A DNA stretch of 64,000 nt from positions 248,001-312,000 of the forward strand of contig NZ_WSQA01000004.1 of the NCBI RefSeq assembly GCF_009768885.1, written 5' to 3'. The notes under the pieces were generated by a model. It ran no database searches, was not told where the DNA came from, and saw only the letters and a program-made list of their open reading frames with translations. This stretch comes from Sphingobacterium humi. GTDB taxonomy: Bacteria > Bacteroidota > Bacteroidia > Sphingobacteriales > Sphingobacteriaceae. Every line of letters starts with the position of its first letter. Within the stretch, counting starts at the first letter, position 1. A program made the position numbers and the translations under genes. This document shows positions 52,310 through 63,096 of this stretch, piece by piece.

Positions 52310-55114
52310 TTAATTAGAATTTAGGTGTCGTTTTAAATACTGCCCGGTATAGGACTCCTGGCATGTCACCAGGTTTTCCGGGGTTCCCGCAAAGACCACT
52401 TGCCCGCCTTGATTTCCGCCTTCCGGACCAATATCAATGACCCAGTCGGCCGATTTGATCATATCTAGGTTATGTTCAATAACCAATACGGAATTTCCTA
52501 ATTCAATCAAGGCATTAAAGGCTTTCAATAATTTTTCGATATCATGGAAATGAAGGCCTGTTGTCGGCTCATCGAAAATAAATAAGGTTTTCTTTTGGTT
52601 GTTTCCTTTGATAAGGAAGGAAGCCAATTTAATTCGCTGCGCTTCCCCACCGGAAAGGGTGCTGGAGGATTGGCCCAATTTCACATAGCCTAAGCCTACT
52701 TCTTGTAGGGGCATCAGCTTATTTAAAATCTTCGGTTGATCGGCGAAGAAGATTATCGCCTCATCTACGCTTAAGTCTAGGATATCGGATACGGACTTCT
52801 CCTTATAGGTTACATCCAGTACGTGTTGTTTAAATCGTTTCCCTTCGCAGGCTTCACATGGCAAGACGATATCGGCCATAAACTGCATTTCAATCTTCAC
52901 CACGCCTTCGCCTTGGCACATTTCACAGCGGCCACCTTCCACATTAAAGGAAAAGGCCGAAGGTTTTAAACCGTTGGCTTTTGCTGCCGGCAGGCTGGCA
53001 TATAAGGCGCGCACTTCATCCCAGGCTTTAACATAGGTCACCGGGTTAGAACGCGTGGAGCGGCCAATCGGGTTTTGATCGACCAATTCAATCTGTTCTA
53101 CCAAGTCAATAGCCCCTTCGATGCCATCGAATAGACCGGTCTGTTCGCCCGAATAGCTGCCTAAGGCTTTTTGTAAAGAAGGGTAAAGGATGCGTTTGAC
53201 CAAGGAGGTTTTACCGGATCCGGATACGCCAGATACCACCGTAAAGACATGCAATGGAAAATCAACGGTAATACCTTGCAGGTTGTTCTCCCGGGCACCT
53301 TTAATGCGGATGCTATCCGTCCATTTGCGGCGTCTTTTGGGTACGGGTATTTGCAATTCCCCACTCAGGTATTGTCCTGTGAGGCTATTTTTATCTTTAA
53401 TAATCTGTTTATAGGTTCCTGCGAAAACAAGCTCGCCACCATGAATACCGGCCTCGGGGCCAATATCGATCAAGTAATCTGCGGCTTCCATCATTTCCTG
53501 CTCATGCTCGACCACAATAACGGTATTACCAGCATCGCGCAAGGACTTCAACACAGAAATCAGGCGTTGCGTATCCCGCGGGTGCAAACCGATACTCGGT
53601 TCATCCAGCACATAAATGGAGCCGACAAGCGAGCTTCCCAAGGAGGTTGCCAAGTTGATGCGTTGAGATTCACCCCCCGACAAACTGTTGCTAAGGCGAT
53701 TGAGGGTTAAATAGCTTAATCCTACATCGCATAGGAATTGAAGCCTATTTACAATCTCTGCCAATAGACGCTTGGCAATGATGGCTTCATTTTCCGACAG
53801 TTCCAGGTTGTTGAAGAGTTCAAAAGCCTTGTCTAGTGGCAATAAAACAATATCGGTAATGGAATAGCCATTGATTTTAACATAGGAGGCGTCTTTGCGC
53901 AGTCGCGTTCCTTTACAATCGGGGCAATCTGTTTTTCCGCGGTAGCGGGACAGCATCACCCGGTATTGAATTTTATAAGTTTGTTCTTCGAGTTCCGCGA
54001 AGAAGTCATTCAGTCCACGGAAGTATTTGTTTCCTGTCCATAACAATTCTTGTTGCGCCTTGGTCAATTCGCCATAGTCGCGGTGGATGGGGAAATCAAA
54101 TTTTAATGCCGAGCGTACGAGCTTATCTAACCAGGCGCCCATTTTCTCGCCACGCCAAGGAGCGATGGCACCATCGAATACCGAGCGGCTTTTATCTGGA
54201 ATTACCAAGTCCGGGTCGATACCGATTACTTTACCATAGCCTTCGCAGCGCTTACAGGCTCCGTAGGGGTTATTAAAACTGAAGAAGTTTGGTGTAGGCT
54301 CTTCGAACTCGATGCCATCCAATTCAAACTTATCCGAGAAATGGAAGGATTCCTCCCCTACTTCTACCGTACAAGTACCCTTTCCTTCGAAATAGGCGGT
54401 TTGGATGGAATCGGCCAGGCGGTTGATGGTATCATCGGAATGGTCTAAAACAACCCGGTCAATAACAATCAGGATATCGCCTTCTTTAAAGCTGGCGTTG
54501 CTGACTTCCTTATCCTCGATGATGGCTTCAATTTTTTTAATGGCGCCCTGGAATTTAATACGCGTAAATCCCTTTTGTAAAAGCAAGGAGAGTTCTTCTT
54601 TAAGCTTCCGGTTATTGGTTGGGATTAAATCACTATAAATCGTAATGGTGGTATCATCTTCAAAGGCCAACAATTTATCGACAATGGAAGAAACGGAGTC
54701 TTTTTTCACCTCTTTTCCGGAAACCGGAGAAATGGTACGGCCTATACGGGCATACAATAACTTGAGGTAGTCGTATATTTCGGTGGAAGTACCCACGGTA
54801 GACCGCGGGTTACTGGAGATTACTTTCTGCTCAATGGCGATAGCTGGAGCAATGCCTTTGATATAGTCTACATCGGGCTTATTCATCCGGCCCATAAACT
54901 GGCGGGCATAGGAAGAAAGGCTTTCTACATACCTGCGTTGCCCCTCAGCATATAAAGTGTCGAAGGCTAAGGAAGACTTCCCGGAACCTGACATGCCCGT
55001 AATAACAATCAATTGGTTTTTAGGAATATCGACATCGATATTCTTGAGGTTATTTACACGAGCGCCTTTGATTTGAATATGAGACTTGGGTGTATGAGTT
55101 GCATGTTCTTGCAT
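52310..55114 (-). CDS. uvrA: UvrABC excinuclease subunit A
   Basis: A 934-residue nucleotide-excision-repair damage sensor. Two ABC ATPase units with Walker [11 protein letters not shown] and [13 protein letters not shown] signatures [10 protein letters not shown] and [10 protein letters not shown], and zinc-finger cysteines ([34 protein letters not shown]). The upstream ATG at 55120 directly abuts a TAnnTTTG box, so 55114 (MQEHATHT) is preferred, though 55120 remains possible. Length and motifs are typical. Confidence 0.96.
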   Translation of the reverse strand: MQEHATHTPKSHIQIKGARVNNLKNIDVDIPKNQLIVITGMSGSGKSSLAFDTLYAEGQRRYVESLSSYARQFMGRMNKPDVDYIKGIAPAIAIEQKVISSNPRSTVGTSTEIYDYLKLLYARIGRTISPVSGKEVKKDSVSSIVDKLLAFEDDTTITIYSDLIPTNNRKLKEELSLLLQKGFTRIKFQGAIKKIEAIIEDKEVSNASFKEGDILIVIDRVVLDHSDDTINRLADSIQTAYFEGKGTCTVEVGEESFHFSDKFELDGIEFEEPTPNFFSFNNPYGACKRCEGYGKVIGIDPDLVIPDKSRSVFDGAIAPWRGEKMGAWLDKLVRSALKFDFPIHRDYGELTKAQQELLWTGNKYFRGLNDFFAELEEQTYKIQYRVMLSRYRGKTDCPDCKGTRLRKDASYVKINGYSITDIVLLPLDKAFELFNNLELSENEAIIAKRLLAEIVNRLQFLCDVGLSYLTLNRLSNSLSGGESQRINLATSLGSSLVGSIYVLDEPSIGLHPRDTQRLISVLKSLRDAGNTVIVVEHEQEMMEAADYLIDIGPEAGIHGGELVFAGTYKQIIKDKNSLTGQYLSGELQIPVPKRRRKWTDSIRIKGARENNLQGITVDFPLHVFTVVSGVSGSGKTSLVKRILYPSLQKALGSYSGEQTGLFDGIEGAIDLVEQIELVDQNPIGRSTRSNPVTYVKAWDEVRALYASLPAAKANGLKPSAFSFNVEGGRCEMCQGEGVVKIEMQFMADIVLPCEACEGKRFKQHVLDVTYKEKSVSDILDLSVDEAIIFFADQPKILNKLMPLQEVGLGYVKLGQSSSTLSGGEAQRIKLASFLIKGNNQKKTLFIFDEPTTGLHFHDIEKLLKAFNALIELGNSVLVIEHNLDMIKSADWVIDIGPEGGNQGGQVVFAGTPENLVTCQESYTGQYLKRHLNSN

Positions 55115-55120
55115 AACCAT

Positions 55121-55128
55121 CAAAGTTA
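55121..55128 (-). promoter_or_regulatory. -7 promoter box of uvrA
   Basis: Reverse-strand TAACTTTG fits TAnnTTTG and lies directly against the ATG at 55120, implying a leaderless or nearly leaderless mRNA starting near 55114-55117. Confidence 0.5.
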
Positions 55129-55193
55129 TGGAAAACTAAACAAAACACCTGCTATTGGTAACAATAAAAATAGTAAATGGAACAATGAAGTTA

Positions 55194-55235
55194 CAAAAAC
55201 CGAGAAGCGGGGAAAGGATTCCCCACGACGCTCGG
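55194..55235 (-). terminator. Rho-independent terminator of FecR-SusCD-TlpA operon
   Basis: On the minus strand, outer stem CCGAG/CTCGG encloses an inner GGGGAA/TTCCCC hairpin and is followed by TTTTT, about 10 bp after the last TlpA stop. Confidence 0.65.
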
Positions 55236-55244
55236 CTTATAAAA

Positions 55245-56768
55245 TTAGTTAGTGTTGGAAGAACGTATCAGTTCGATGATGCCTGACACTTCATTCAGCA
55301 CGGCTTCCTTGCCTGTTTCGGAGCCTGAAGCCATGTAGCGAATGACGCCTTGCCCATCGACAAATAATTTTGTAGGGATACTTTTTACATTCAACTTATC
55401 AACCAGCAAGGTATTATTGGCACTCGCTTCATCAAAGACAAGCTTAAAGTCATACTGATTTTGGTTGATAAAATCCTGAGCCCGTTTTTTAAAATCGGCA
55501 CCTTTTTCCCAAACATTCACAAATAAAAAGGCCACATCCGATTGGGCTTTATATTTTTCTATGCTGGCTTGCATGCCGGGAAAAGATTTAATGCAAGGCA
55601 CACACCAGGTTGCCCAAAAATCAATCACCAGTATTTTTCCTTTATAGTCTGCCAAATTCACTTTATTTCCATCCATATCCATTAATGAAAAATCAGGCAT
55701 AGGTTTTTCGATCATCTTGGAGGATAAATGAGCCATCAGTTCCTGTTGCTTCTTGTGCTGTAGGAATTGCAGATAACTATCGAAGCCTGCTTTTTCTTGG
55801 TTACTGGCGTTATACAAGTCCTCCACGAGCTGCAGGGAAGTAGAATCCAGGTTGTTTTGGTTCAGGTAGCGATCCATGACTAAAAAGCCCTGGAACGGTT
55901 TATTTAGTTGCTGATAGGCCTTGGCCAAACTTTGACTTAAGGCAGCCCCTTGAAACTGCTTATAATGGCTATCCTCTAATATTGGCTTCAGCATCTCTAC
56001 TGCCAGTTCCGGCTTTCCTAATTGCATGTTATTCTTTGCATAAAGGTCGGCAATTTGTGGATATAACATCGCTGCAAAGCCATTTCTTAACTTCGCATCA
56101 TCGGCGTTTTTAGCTGCTGTACTGAGGCGCAACGCTTCCGCCAGGTAGGTATCGGCACGCGCATTATCTTTCGCATCAACAGCACCCTCTGCGGCATAGA
56201 AATAAGACATGGTGCGCCAGTTGGGGTCTTGCATTTCTTGTAGGTAGGTCTCCAAAAGGTCAATGGCTTTTAATTTAACCAGTTGCTTAATGAGAATCAT
56301 GCGCACAAAATCGTATTGTCCCTGTTGTTCGATGGGGTATTGCGCTTTGGGGTATTTCTTTAACCAAGTCCGAAAGCGGGCGTCTATCTCCTTGGCCGAC
56401 AAGGTTTCCAAATGCCTCCCTATTTGTACCTCATACGCATTATCGCGTGCTAACTGGCCTTTGGGAAACTGTTTTAGGATACGTTTATCCATTGCCTGCA
56501 ACTTATCGCTATCTTCCATGGTTTTGAATACGGCACGTGCCAACATCAAATCAGCTTCCTTTTTGCTGCCCGAGAGGCTATCAGTTTTTGCTGTTAACTT
56601 GGCCTTGGCGGCCTCGGTATTCTGATTGATTAACAGATTAAGCTCATCGCGTAAGCTTGTTCCTGTTGGTTTGTCCTGAGCCATGCGAATGGTTTGTGCC
56701 GACAAGTTGAAGCCTGTCATTAGCATCAGCATGAGCATCCATCGGGTAATTACCTGTAGTTGTTTCAT
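55245..56768 (-). CDS. TlpA-type thioredoxin family protein with long helical N-terminus
   Basis: A 507-residue exported protein. Signal peptide (about 8-24), a long helical, TPR-like N-terminal region (about 30-345), then a TlpA/AhpC-TSA thioredoxin domain with W388-C389-VP-C392 and cis-proline segment KSIPTKLF. It should act as a periplasmic thiol-disulfide reductant; the helical part probably binds a partner protein. Last gene of the second SusCD operon, 5 bp downstream of another TlpA gene. Confidence 0.88.
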   Translation of the reverse strand: MKQLQVITRWMLMLMLMTGFNLSAQTIRMAQDKPTGTSLRDELNLLINQNTEAAKAKLTAKTDSLSGSKKEADLMLARAVFKTMEDSDKLQAMDKRILKQFPKGQLARDNAYEVQIGRHLETLSAKEIDARFRTWLKKYPKAQYPIEQQGQYDFVRMILIKQLVKLKAIDLLETYLQEMQDPNWRTMSYFYAAEGAVDAKDNARADTYLAEALRLSTAAKNADDAKLRNGFAAMLYPQIADLYAKNNMQLGKPELAVEMLKPILEDSHYKQFQGAALSQSLAKAYQQLNKPFQGFLVMDRYLNQNNLDSTSLQLVEDLYNASNQEKAGFDSYLQFLQHKKQQELMAHLSSKMIEKPMPDFSLMDMDGNKVNLADYKGKILVIDFWATWCVPCIKSFPGMQASIEKYKAQSDVAFLFVNVWEKGADFKKRAQDFINQNQYDFKLVFDEASANNTLLVDKLNVKSIPTKLFVDGQGVIRYMASGSETGKEAVLNEVSGIIELIRSSNTN

Positions 56769-56773
56769 CGATT

Positions 56774-57943
56774 TTATTTTTCGCCCAATAGTTCGTTTAA
56801 TTTTGTTGCTAAATGCTCGGCATTGCCGCCGGAGCTACGGTAGATAATCTTCCCCTGCGGGTCTACGAGGATTTTTGTAGGAAAAGAGGTGACACCAAAT
56901 TTTTTGACCAACTGGTTTTCCGGGCTATTTAAAACCTGCGGCCAGGTGATGCCATCTTCTTGAATAGCAAGATCCCATTGTTTCAACTGATTTTCGAGTT
57001 TACCCGATTCAAAGGCAATTCCAAGAATATCAAAACCTTTATCTTGGTAGGTTTTATAAAGTGCCAACAATTCGGGATGACTTTTGCGACAGGGCACACA
57101 CCAGCTTCCCCAGAAGTCGATAAGCCAGTATTTCCCTTGCAATGCCTCGGAATCAAACCAGGCACCGTCCTTCATTTGAACCTTAAACGCTGGAATAACC
57201 TGCCCCAAACTGGTGCTTTCTCCAGCATTTAATTTCTGCTGCAGGGTTTTGCCTAGGGAGGTGTTTTGCACCTGCTTATTAAAACTGTTAAACTCTTGCA
57301 GCGCGCTGTCAATCGGCAATCCCATGTAATAGGAAGCAAAGACTTCTAAGCCTGCAAAATGATCTTTATGCTGCTTTACAAAGGCCTTCTTCTGATTAGA
57401 AATGTCTTCGCGTAATGCTTTTTGCGGACTATCCCAACCTGTGGTCGGTTGTTTAGCTTTTTCTAAGGAATCTCGACGTAGAATTAAAGCCCAACTTTTT
57501 TGCATGCTGGCACGCTCTTTCTTGCCAATTTGTTCATATAGACGGGACTCCGGCCCTCCTTCTTTTAAAAAGGAGGCTAAATGATCCTCTGTCACTAGTT
57601 GAATTTGATTTTGATGCCCTGCTTGTAAAAGAAAAACAGGCATGGGTTTCGGTGTGAACCCCGAAGAAGAGATCAAGAGGTTCTTATCGTTCTGCACCAT
57701 GACACTTACTAAGAGGTATTCTTTTTTAGGGAGCTTAGCACGGTAAGTCCCCTGAGCATCTGCGGTTAAATTCAGCGTTTTGCTCTCCCCTTCATCTGTG
57801 TACATCAGCATGACCGGATCTTTGCTTGCCGGCTGTGTATTTAGGGTAAGGAGCATGGAATCTTGTTGTGCATAGATACTGCTTGCGGATAAGATTAGGC
57901 TTACTGCACTTAAAATTGATCGTAAATTCTTCATAAATATCAT
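56774..57943 (-). CDS. TlpA-type thioredoxin family protein with N-terminal beta-rich domain
   Basis: A 389-residue exported protein: signal peptide (to about 25), an N-terminal DUF4369-like beta-rich region (about 27-115), a helical linker, and a C-terminal TlpA domain with W281-C282-VP-C285 and cis-proline TSFPTKIL. It follows susD by 12 bp. An alternative start is the ATG at 57934. With its neighbour it supplies periplasmic thiol redox activity next to a SusCD transporter, an association recurrent in Bacteroidota; substrate unknown. Confidence 0.88.
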   Translation of the reverse strand: MIFMKNLRSILSAVSLILSASSIYAQQDSMLLTLNTQPASKDPVMLMYTDEGESKTLNLTADAQGTYRAKLPKKEYLLVSVMVQNDKNLLISSSGFTPKPMPVFLLQAGHQNQIQLVTEDHLASFLKEGGPESRLYEQIGKKERASMQKSWALILRRDSLEKAKQPTTGWDSPQKALREDISNQKKAFVKQHKDHFAGLEVFASYYMGLPIDSALQEFNSFNKQVQNTSLGKTLQQKLNAGESTSLGQVIPAFKVQMKDGAWFDSEALQGKYWLIDFWGSWCVPCRKSHPELLALYKTYQDKGFDILGIAFESGKLENQLKQWDLAIQEDGITWPQVLNSPENQLVKKFGVTSFPTKILVDPQGKIIYRSSGGNAEHLATKLNELLGEK

Positions 57944-57955
57944 TTTTCCTCCTGT

Positions 57956-59431
57956 TTAGGGATTGTTCTGCATCGATGGGTTATGGGCAAGAATACCAGC
58001 CGGAATACGTAAGGTTAACCGTTCTTTTTTCAAGGTATAGGTGCTGCCGTCGATGCTTCGTGTTGTATGTAAGTTGTTGAATTGGCTATCGTTTGCCAAT
58101 CGGCGCATATCTAACCAGCGTATGCCTGTTGCGGCAAACTCGCGTAGCCTTTCGTCTAAAATGGCTTTTACCAGCTCTTCTTTTGTACTGAAGCTTTGTT
58201 GTGCATCGCTTAGAGGCATTCTGTTTTTACGCAGCATCAGCAAATCGGCTTGTGCGGCAGCAAGATTTCCCGCACGGGCTTCGCACTCGGCTTTCATTAA
58301 TAAAAGATTGGACATGGAAGCGGCCAGGTTGAAAGTTCCAGGACCAGCACGCTGGAAGCCCGGCAAGCTGGCTGACGAAAACAAACCCTTATTGCTATAG
58401 ATTTTCTTGCGTTCATCATTCGACTTAAACAAGGCATAAACCTCCGGACGTAAGAGCATTTTCGTAGCAAAAGCACTGGTGATTGGAACGGCTGTTTGTT
58501 TCACAAAGATGTTCTCTTCATTGGTATATACATCCGGAAAATTCACGAGGCCCATGTTTGCCATAAATGGGAAATACCATTGATTCACCATCACATTATA
58601 ATCATAAAGATGGATGGCAATCTGGCTTTTTGCGACTAAGCCATTGGCTTGTTGAAAAGCCTTTAAGGCCAGGTCGTACTTCTGCATTTGAAAATAAACC
58701 TGCCCCAACATATAATACCCGCCTAATTGAGAAAGCCGGCTACGGTTGATGGTTTGTTCATTCAGTAAAGGAATAGATTCTTCCAGTTCATTGACGATAA
58801 AGCTATAAAGCTCTTGGTTGCTGGAACGGGTAAAGCCTTTCGCTTCGGTATTAGCCTCCAGCACCAAAGGAATGCCCAGGTCTGTGGCTGCCGTAGCTTC
58901 TTGATAAGGCGCGGCAAACAGTTGAGCCGCATAAAAGTGAAGGTAGGCGCGTACCGCACGAGCCTCTGCCACTAACATATTCTTTTCCCTGTCGGTACCG
59001 CCGCGGCTCTCCATCGTGCCTTGAATTACTAAATTATATACATAATTCTGGCTATAGAATGCCCCCCATTCGGGTGCATTATCTTCTGGTAAATAAACAT
59101 CGTCTGCCCATTTATAAAAATTCTGCTGTACACGGGAGAAGTTATTGAAGGTTGCTGGGTTAGCCTGTACATCATCGGCCATATAAAAAGGCGCTTCCAC
59201 ATCCCCCAGAATACTAAAGGAATAGGATATTTCCCCGGTTTCGGCATTTGAGGTTGCTGTAAACTTCAAATGCTGCAAGCCCCCCAGGTAGGGGTTATTT
59301 AGGAGCCCATTGAAATGCGCATAATCTGTAGGAATTGCTTTTCCTTTCGGTTCGACATCGAGGAATTTCTTACATCCGCTGGTCAATCCTAAACAAGCAA
59401 TCAGTAGTATCGTTAATTTTTTCATAGCCAT
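57956..59431 (-). CDS. RagB/SusD family lipoprotein
   Basis: A 491-residue SusD-like lipoprotein: signal peptide with lipobox LTSGC (Cys about 20) followed by KKFLDVEP, the usual mature N-terminus; N-terminal SusD region with NMLVAEARAVRAYLHFYAAQLFAAPY and a C-terminal region with LLLMKAECEARAGNLAAAQADL and DERLREFAATGIRWLDMRRL. It binds the ligand for the SusC encoded 10 bp upstream. An in-frame ATG at 59425 is an equally good start. Confidence 0.94.
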   Translation of the reverse strand: MAMKKLTILLIACLGLTSGCKKFLDVEPKGKAIPTDYAHFNGLLNNPYLGGLQHLKFTATSNAETGEISYSFSILGDVEAPFYMADDVQANPATFNNFSRVQQNFYKWADDVYLPEDNAPEWGAFYSQNYVYNLVIQGTMESRGGTDREKNMLVAEARAVRAYLHFYAAQLFAAPYQEATAATDLGIPLVLEANTEAKGFTRSSNQELYSFIVNELEESIPLLNEQTINRSRLSQLGGYYMLGQVYFQMQKYDLALKAFQQANGLVAKSQIAIHLYDYNVMVNQWYFPFMANMGLVNFPDVYTNEENIFVKQTAVPITSAFATKMLLRPEVYALFKSNDERKKIYSNKGLFSSASLPGFQRAGPGTFNLAASMSNLLLMKAECEARAGNLAAAQADLLMLRKNRMPLSDAQQSFSTKEELVKAILDERLREFAATGIRWLDMRRLANDSQFNNLHTTRSIDGSTYTLKKERLTLRIPAGILAHNPSMQNNP

Positions 59432-59441
59432 GTTCGAATAA

Positions 59442-62400
59442 TTAAAAGCCTAGGTTCAGTCCAAAGGTGTAAAAGGCCGGCATTTTAGGAACACGATAGC
59501 CGGAAGTCAGGTTAAAGTATTCGGGATCAATATCCTGATCGTTGTTGGCCCACAATAAAATATTATTTACCTGTGCATAGAGGCCTACTTTTGCTAGGCT
59601 TAGTCTATTGGTTAAATCCTTAGGTAGTTCATAAGATAAGGTGATGTCTCTTAATCTGAAGTAAGAAGCACTTTTTACATTGGCATCGGCGTATCGGTAA
59701 AAAGAAGTCGCGCGCTCGCTATCACTTGTTGCCTGATTTGGAATGTATTTAGGGATAATGGTATGGTTTTCATCCCCTGGTTTTTTCCAGCGCTGAGCAA
59801 ATTCTTTGCTGAGGTTCTGCAATACGCGTCCATAAAATACGGTATTCAAATCCTGGCGCATCACATTTCCTAGGTTATAGATTACAAGGAAGGATAGGCC
59901 CCAGTTTTTATAGTTAAAGTTATTGGTCATCCCACCATAGTACAGGGGTTGGGTGGATCCTTGGTATTTGATATCTTCCAGCGCTAGATCTCGTGTAAAG
60001 GAAATGGTTTCACCATTGTCTTTCACGACTTGTGGATTTCCTTCATTGTTTAAGCCTGCATATTGGAAAGCAAATAAACTAAAGGCCGAATAGCCTTCTA
60101 CAAATGGCTTACTAACCGTGTTTAAGGCTGTAGGGCTATTGTAATTCTTGAGTAGGGTAATTTTGCTTTTGTTATAGGCGATATTGAAATTGGTAGTCCA
60201 TTGGAAATCCTCCCGCACGATATTCCGGCTGTTTAATGAAATTTCAAGCCCTCTATTGTATAGATCGCCTAAGTTACCGAAGGAAGAATTCCAACCGGTT
60301 GTTGGGTCGATTGGTTTTTCGCCCAATAGGTTGCTGGTCTGCCGATCGTAATAGTCAACCGAGCCACTCAAGCGATTATTCCAAAGGGAAAAATCAGCAC
60401 CTATATTCAAGGAGTTGGTTTGCTCCCACACCAATGCATTATTGGCCGGGCTAATAACGATATACCCGGTACCCAAGCCATCAAAGCGTTGGTCGGTAAT
60501 GGCATACAAGATATCATGAGGGCCTCCTAGTCCTGGTTTTGGGGAATTGCCCGCAATACCGTAGGTTAAGCGCAGGGTCAGCTTCTTCTGATCATCAGAT
60601 TGGAAGAAACTTTCCTGATGTACATTCCAGCTTAAGCCGGCACTCCAGATGGGTTTATTCTGGCTACTGCTTGATTTTCCAAATAAATTGGATTGGTCAT
60701 AGCGCAAACTACCATTAAAATGATAGCGACTTTTGTAGCTATAGGCCACATTAGAATATAAGGACACGAAGCGTAATTCACTTTCGGCATTGATTAAAGG
60801 ATAGTAGCTCAGTTTGCTGTTTCCTACCCCTTGCAAGGCGTTTGAAAGCACTGGGTTGGCAACGCCGGTGGAGGAGAGGAATTTTTGGTCAAAACTACCA
60901 TAGCCTTGCGTCTGAAAATCATAGCCTTTGGTGCTGGTACGCTGAATATCGTAAATGGTATTGCGGCTTTCAAAACCGGCCAATGTGGTCAGTTCATGAT
61001 CTGCGGCAATACGTTTGGAAAAGTCTAACTGGGTTCTAAATGTCCAAGATGTATTTTTATTATCACGGGTATAATAGTTCCCGCCTTTGGTTGGTAAATA
61101 GTAGGTAGGCATGCCCCCCGGCGTTGTGCTTGCTTGTGTAAACTGGATCTTTTCTACCTGCGTGCGGTAAAGGTTCTCTCCTTCGAAGGAATAGCCTTTA
61201 TCAAATCCTTTTTGAAACTGTCCTCTACTCGACCAGTTTAACCCTTCCAGTAGCTTTAAGCGAAAGCCCGCATTAAAGCGCCCCACGAAATTCTTATTGC
61301 TGTTCAATAAGTCATGCTGCTCGTTTAAAGGCACATAGGCTAAGGGCAAGCGGCTTTTTGCGATGGCTTGCTCACGCGCAGCATCCGTTAAATAGAGGTA
61401 TGACTGGTCGAGAGCATTACCTTGTCCATCGGCAAACAGCGCGTAAGGCAAGTAATCGGTTAAGCCCATCGGGAACTCCATTTCATTCTGTTTGTAGTTC
61501 TCGTAAGCCATATTGGCTGTCATATCTACGTTGAAACGCTCAGATAGGTTCCATTCCTCTTTTAAAGAAACCGTAAAGCGATCGCGCGTGGATTTATCAT
61601 ATTGATTGTTTCGGGTATAACTTACCGAAGAATAAAAGCGATTTACCTTGCCTCCACCGGAGAAGTTCAAATTATGAGCAGTCAGCAGGGAAGGTTGGTA
61701 GAAATACTGATCGATTTGTGAACGATTGGATAAATTGGCCAAGGAATCCCAACCACGGTTTGCGGCTTCTGCGGAGATTGTTCCGGCTTCAAGATCGTAG
61801 AAATATTTTTCATGTGGATATACTTTCGGAAAGCCGCTGTTGATAATTTGGGAATAAGGGAAAGCCTGCAGGTAGGCCGGATCAGCCATCAGTTCGCGGG
61901 TATTGGCAATAAATTCGGAGGATGACATCTTATTCATGTAATCAAACTGAGGTGTCCCTTTCACCGATACAAACCCATCGTAATTGATCTTTACCTTTTC
62001 ACTATTAAAGCTTCCCGTTTTTGTGGTAATGACGATGACCCCATTGGCAGCCTGCGCTCCCCAGATCGAGGCTGCTGTTGCATCCTTTAACATGGTGATA
62101 TCTTCCACATCTTGCGGATTTACCAAGGATTCAATATCGTTGTATTCGGCCATCGGCACCCCATCTAATACCACTAAGGGTTTGCGGCTGAGGTTGATGG
62201 AAGATACTCCTCGCATCAACATCTTATCGTTTCCTTCGCCATAATTTACCGCAAGGCCGGGCGTCAAGCCTTCCAAGCGATCGAGCACATTCATGCTCCC
62301 ACTTTTCTGCGCAATCTGGTTTCCTTTTACTGTCGTAAATGATCCGGTACTGCGTTCTTTCGGAAGTCGTTGGTAACCGGAGTTCACCATCACGCTCACC

Positions 62401-62996
62401 GAGTCGATAACATGATCACGATTCACCAAAGTGATAATCATGCCTTGGGTATTTCCTGCTGCTTGCGCTGCAATTTCGGGGCTTACATTAATTTCATTGG
62501 CTTCAAAACTGACATGGCTAACGCGGATTTTACTGACCTCGCTCTCTACCTCCAGTTCAAACTTGCCATCATCATCAGACTTGGTGCCTACGGAGCGTCC
62601 AATTTCTTGAATGCTCGCATTCCGTAAAGGGCTCCCCGCAGCATCCAATACCATACCCCGCAGGACATAGCGTTTTGTAGTTCCTTTATTTTCATAAATC
62701 AAATACGTATGGGTATCGACCTTACGAAAGGCAAGGTTGGTGGATCTTAAAAGTAAGGCCAAGCAATCTTCTAAGCTTGCCCTCTCCAGAGAAACAGGCC
62801 CTATCTGATGCTTTTCAATGATCTGATCATTAAAATTAAAGTGCACTTTAAACTTCCGTTCCAGTTCCTTTAGGGCTGTTTTTAAGGGCGTGCGTTGCTG
62901 AAACTGTATGGACTCGCGTTGCTGCGCAAGCAGCGGCGATCCGAAGCCGGTTAACACCAGCGAGAACAACAACAGGGTAAATAATTTGATTTTCAT
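59442..62996 (-). CDS. SusC/RagA family TonB-dependent transporter with STN domain
   Basis: A 1184-residue transporter. The ATG at 62996 begins a clean signal peptide (MKIKLFTLLLFSLVLTGFG); an upstream in-frame GTG (63047) would add non-signal residues. STN domain (about 34-104), CarboxypepD_reg domain (110-190), then NSGYQRLPKERSTGSF instead of the DEVVVVGY box, a plug with LMRGVSSI and LVVLDGVPM, and a C-terminal barrel ending FGLNLGF. The PKERSTGSF form is typical of SusC proteins paired with FecR and TlpA genes. Ligand unknown. Confidence 0.94.
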   Translation of the reverse strand: MKIKLFTLLLFSLVLTGFGSPLLAQQRESIQFQQRTPLKTALKELERKFKVHFNFNDQIIEKHQIGPVSLERASLEDCLALLLRSTNLAFRKVDTHTYLIYENKGTTKRYVLRGMVLDAAGSPLRNASIQEIGRSVGTKSDDDGKFELEVESEVSKIRVSHVSFEANEINVSPEIAAQAAGNTQGMIITLVNRDHVIDSVSVMVNSGYQRLPKERSTGSFTTVKGNQIAQKSGSMNVLDRLEGLTPGLAVNYGEGNDKMLMRGVSSINLSRKPLVVLDGVPMAEYNDIESLVNPQDVEDITMLKDATAASIWGAQAANGVIVITTKTGSFNSEKVKINYDGFVSVKGTPQFDYMNKMSSSEFIANTRELMADPAYLQAFPYSQIINSGFPKVYPHEKYFYDLEAGTISAEAANRGWDSLANLSNRSQIDQYFYQPSLLTAHNLNFSGGGKVNRFYSSVSYTRNNQYDKSTRDRFTVSLKEEWNLSERFNVDMTANMAYENYKQNEMEFPMGLTDYLPYALFADGQGNALDQSYLYLTDAAREQAIAKSRLPLAYVPLNEQHDLLNSNKNFVGRFNAGFRLKLLEGLNWSSRGQFQKGFDKGYSFEGENLYRTQVEKIQFTQASTTPGGMPTYYLPTKGGNYYTRDNKNTSWTFRTQLDFSKRIAADHELTTLAGFESRNTIYDIQRTSTKGYDFQTQGYGSFDQKFLSSTGVANPVLSNALQGVGNSKLSYYPLINAESELRFVSLYSNVAYSYKSRYHFNGSLRYDQSNLFGKSSSSQNKPIWSAGLSWNVHQESFFQSDDQKKLTLRLTYGIAGNSPKPGLGGPHDILYAITDQRFDGLGTGYIVISPANNALVWEQTNSLNIGADFSLWNNRLSGSVDYYDRQTSNLLGEKPIDPTTGWNSSFGNLGDLYNRGLEISLNSRNIVREDFQWTTNFNIAYNKSKITLLKNYNSPTALNTVSKPFVEGYSAFSLFAFQYAGLNNEGNPQVVKDNGETISFTRDLALEDIKYQGSTQPLYYGGMTNNFNYKNWGLSFLVIYNLGNVMRQDLNTVFYGRVLQNLSKEFAQRWKKPGDENHTIIPKYIPNQATSDSERATSFYRYADANVKSASYFRLRDITLSYELPKDLTNRLSLAKVGLYAQVNNILLWANNDQDIDPEYFNLTSGYRVPKMPAFYTFGLNLGF

Positions 62997-63096
62997 TTGG
63001 TTAGTATATAAGTGCTCAAATTTTAAGGCAAAGCTTTCCCCATCCACCTGTAAAACAGGCAGCTCAAATAGTGTTAGGAAAGAATATTTGCTAGGT

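Noticed and set aside
63000..63047. GTG start extending susC at 63047
   Set aside because: Adds charged residues ahead of a complete signal peptide that begins at the ATG at 62996.
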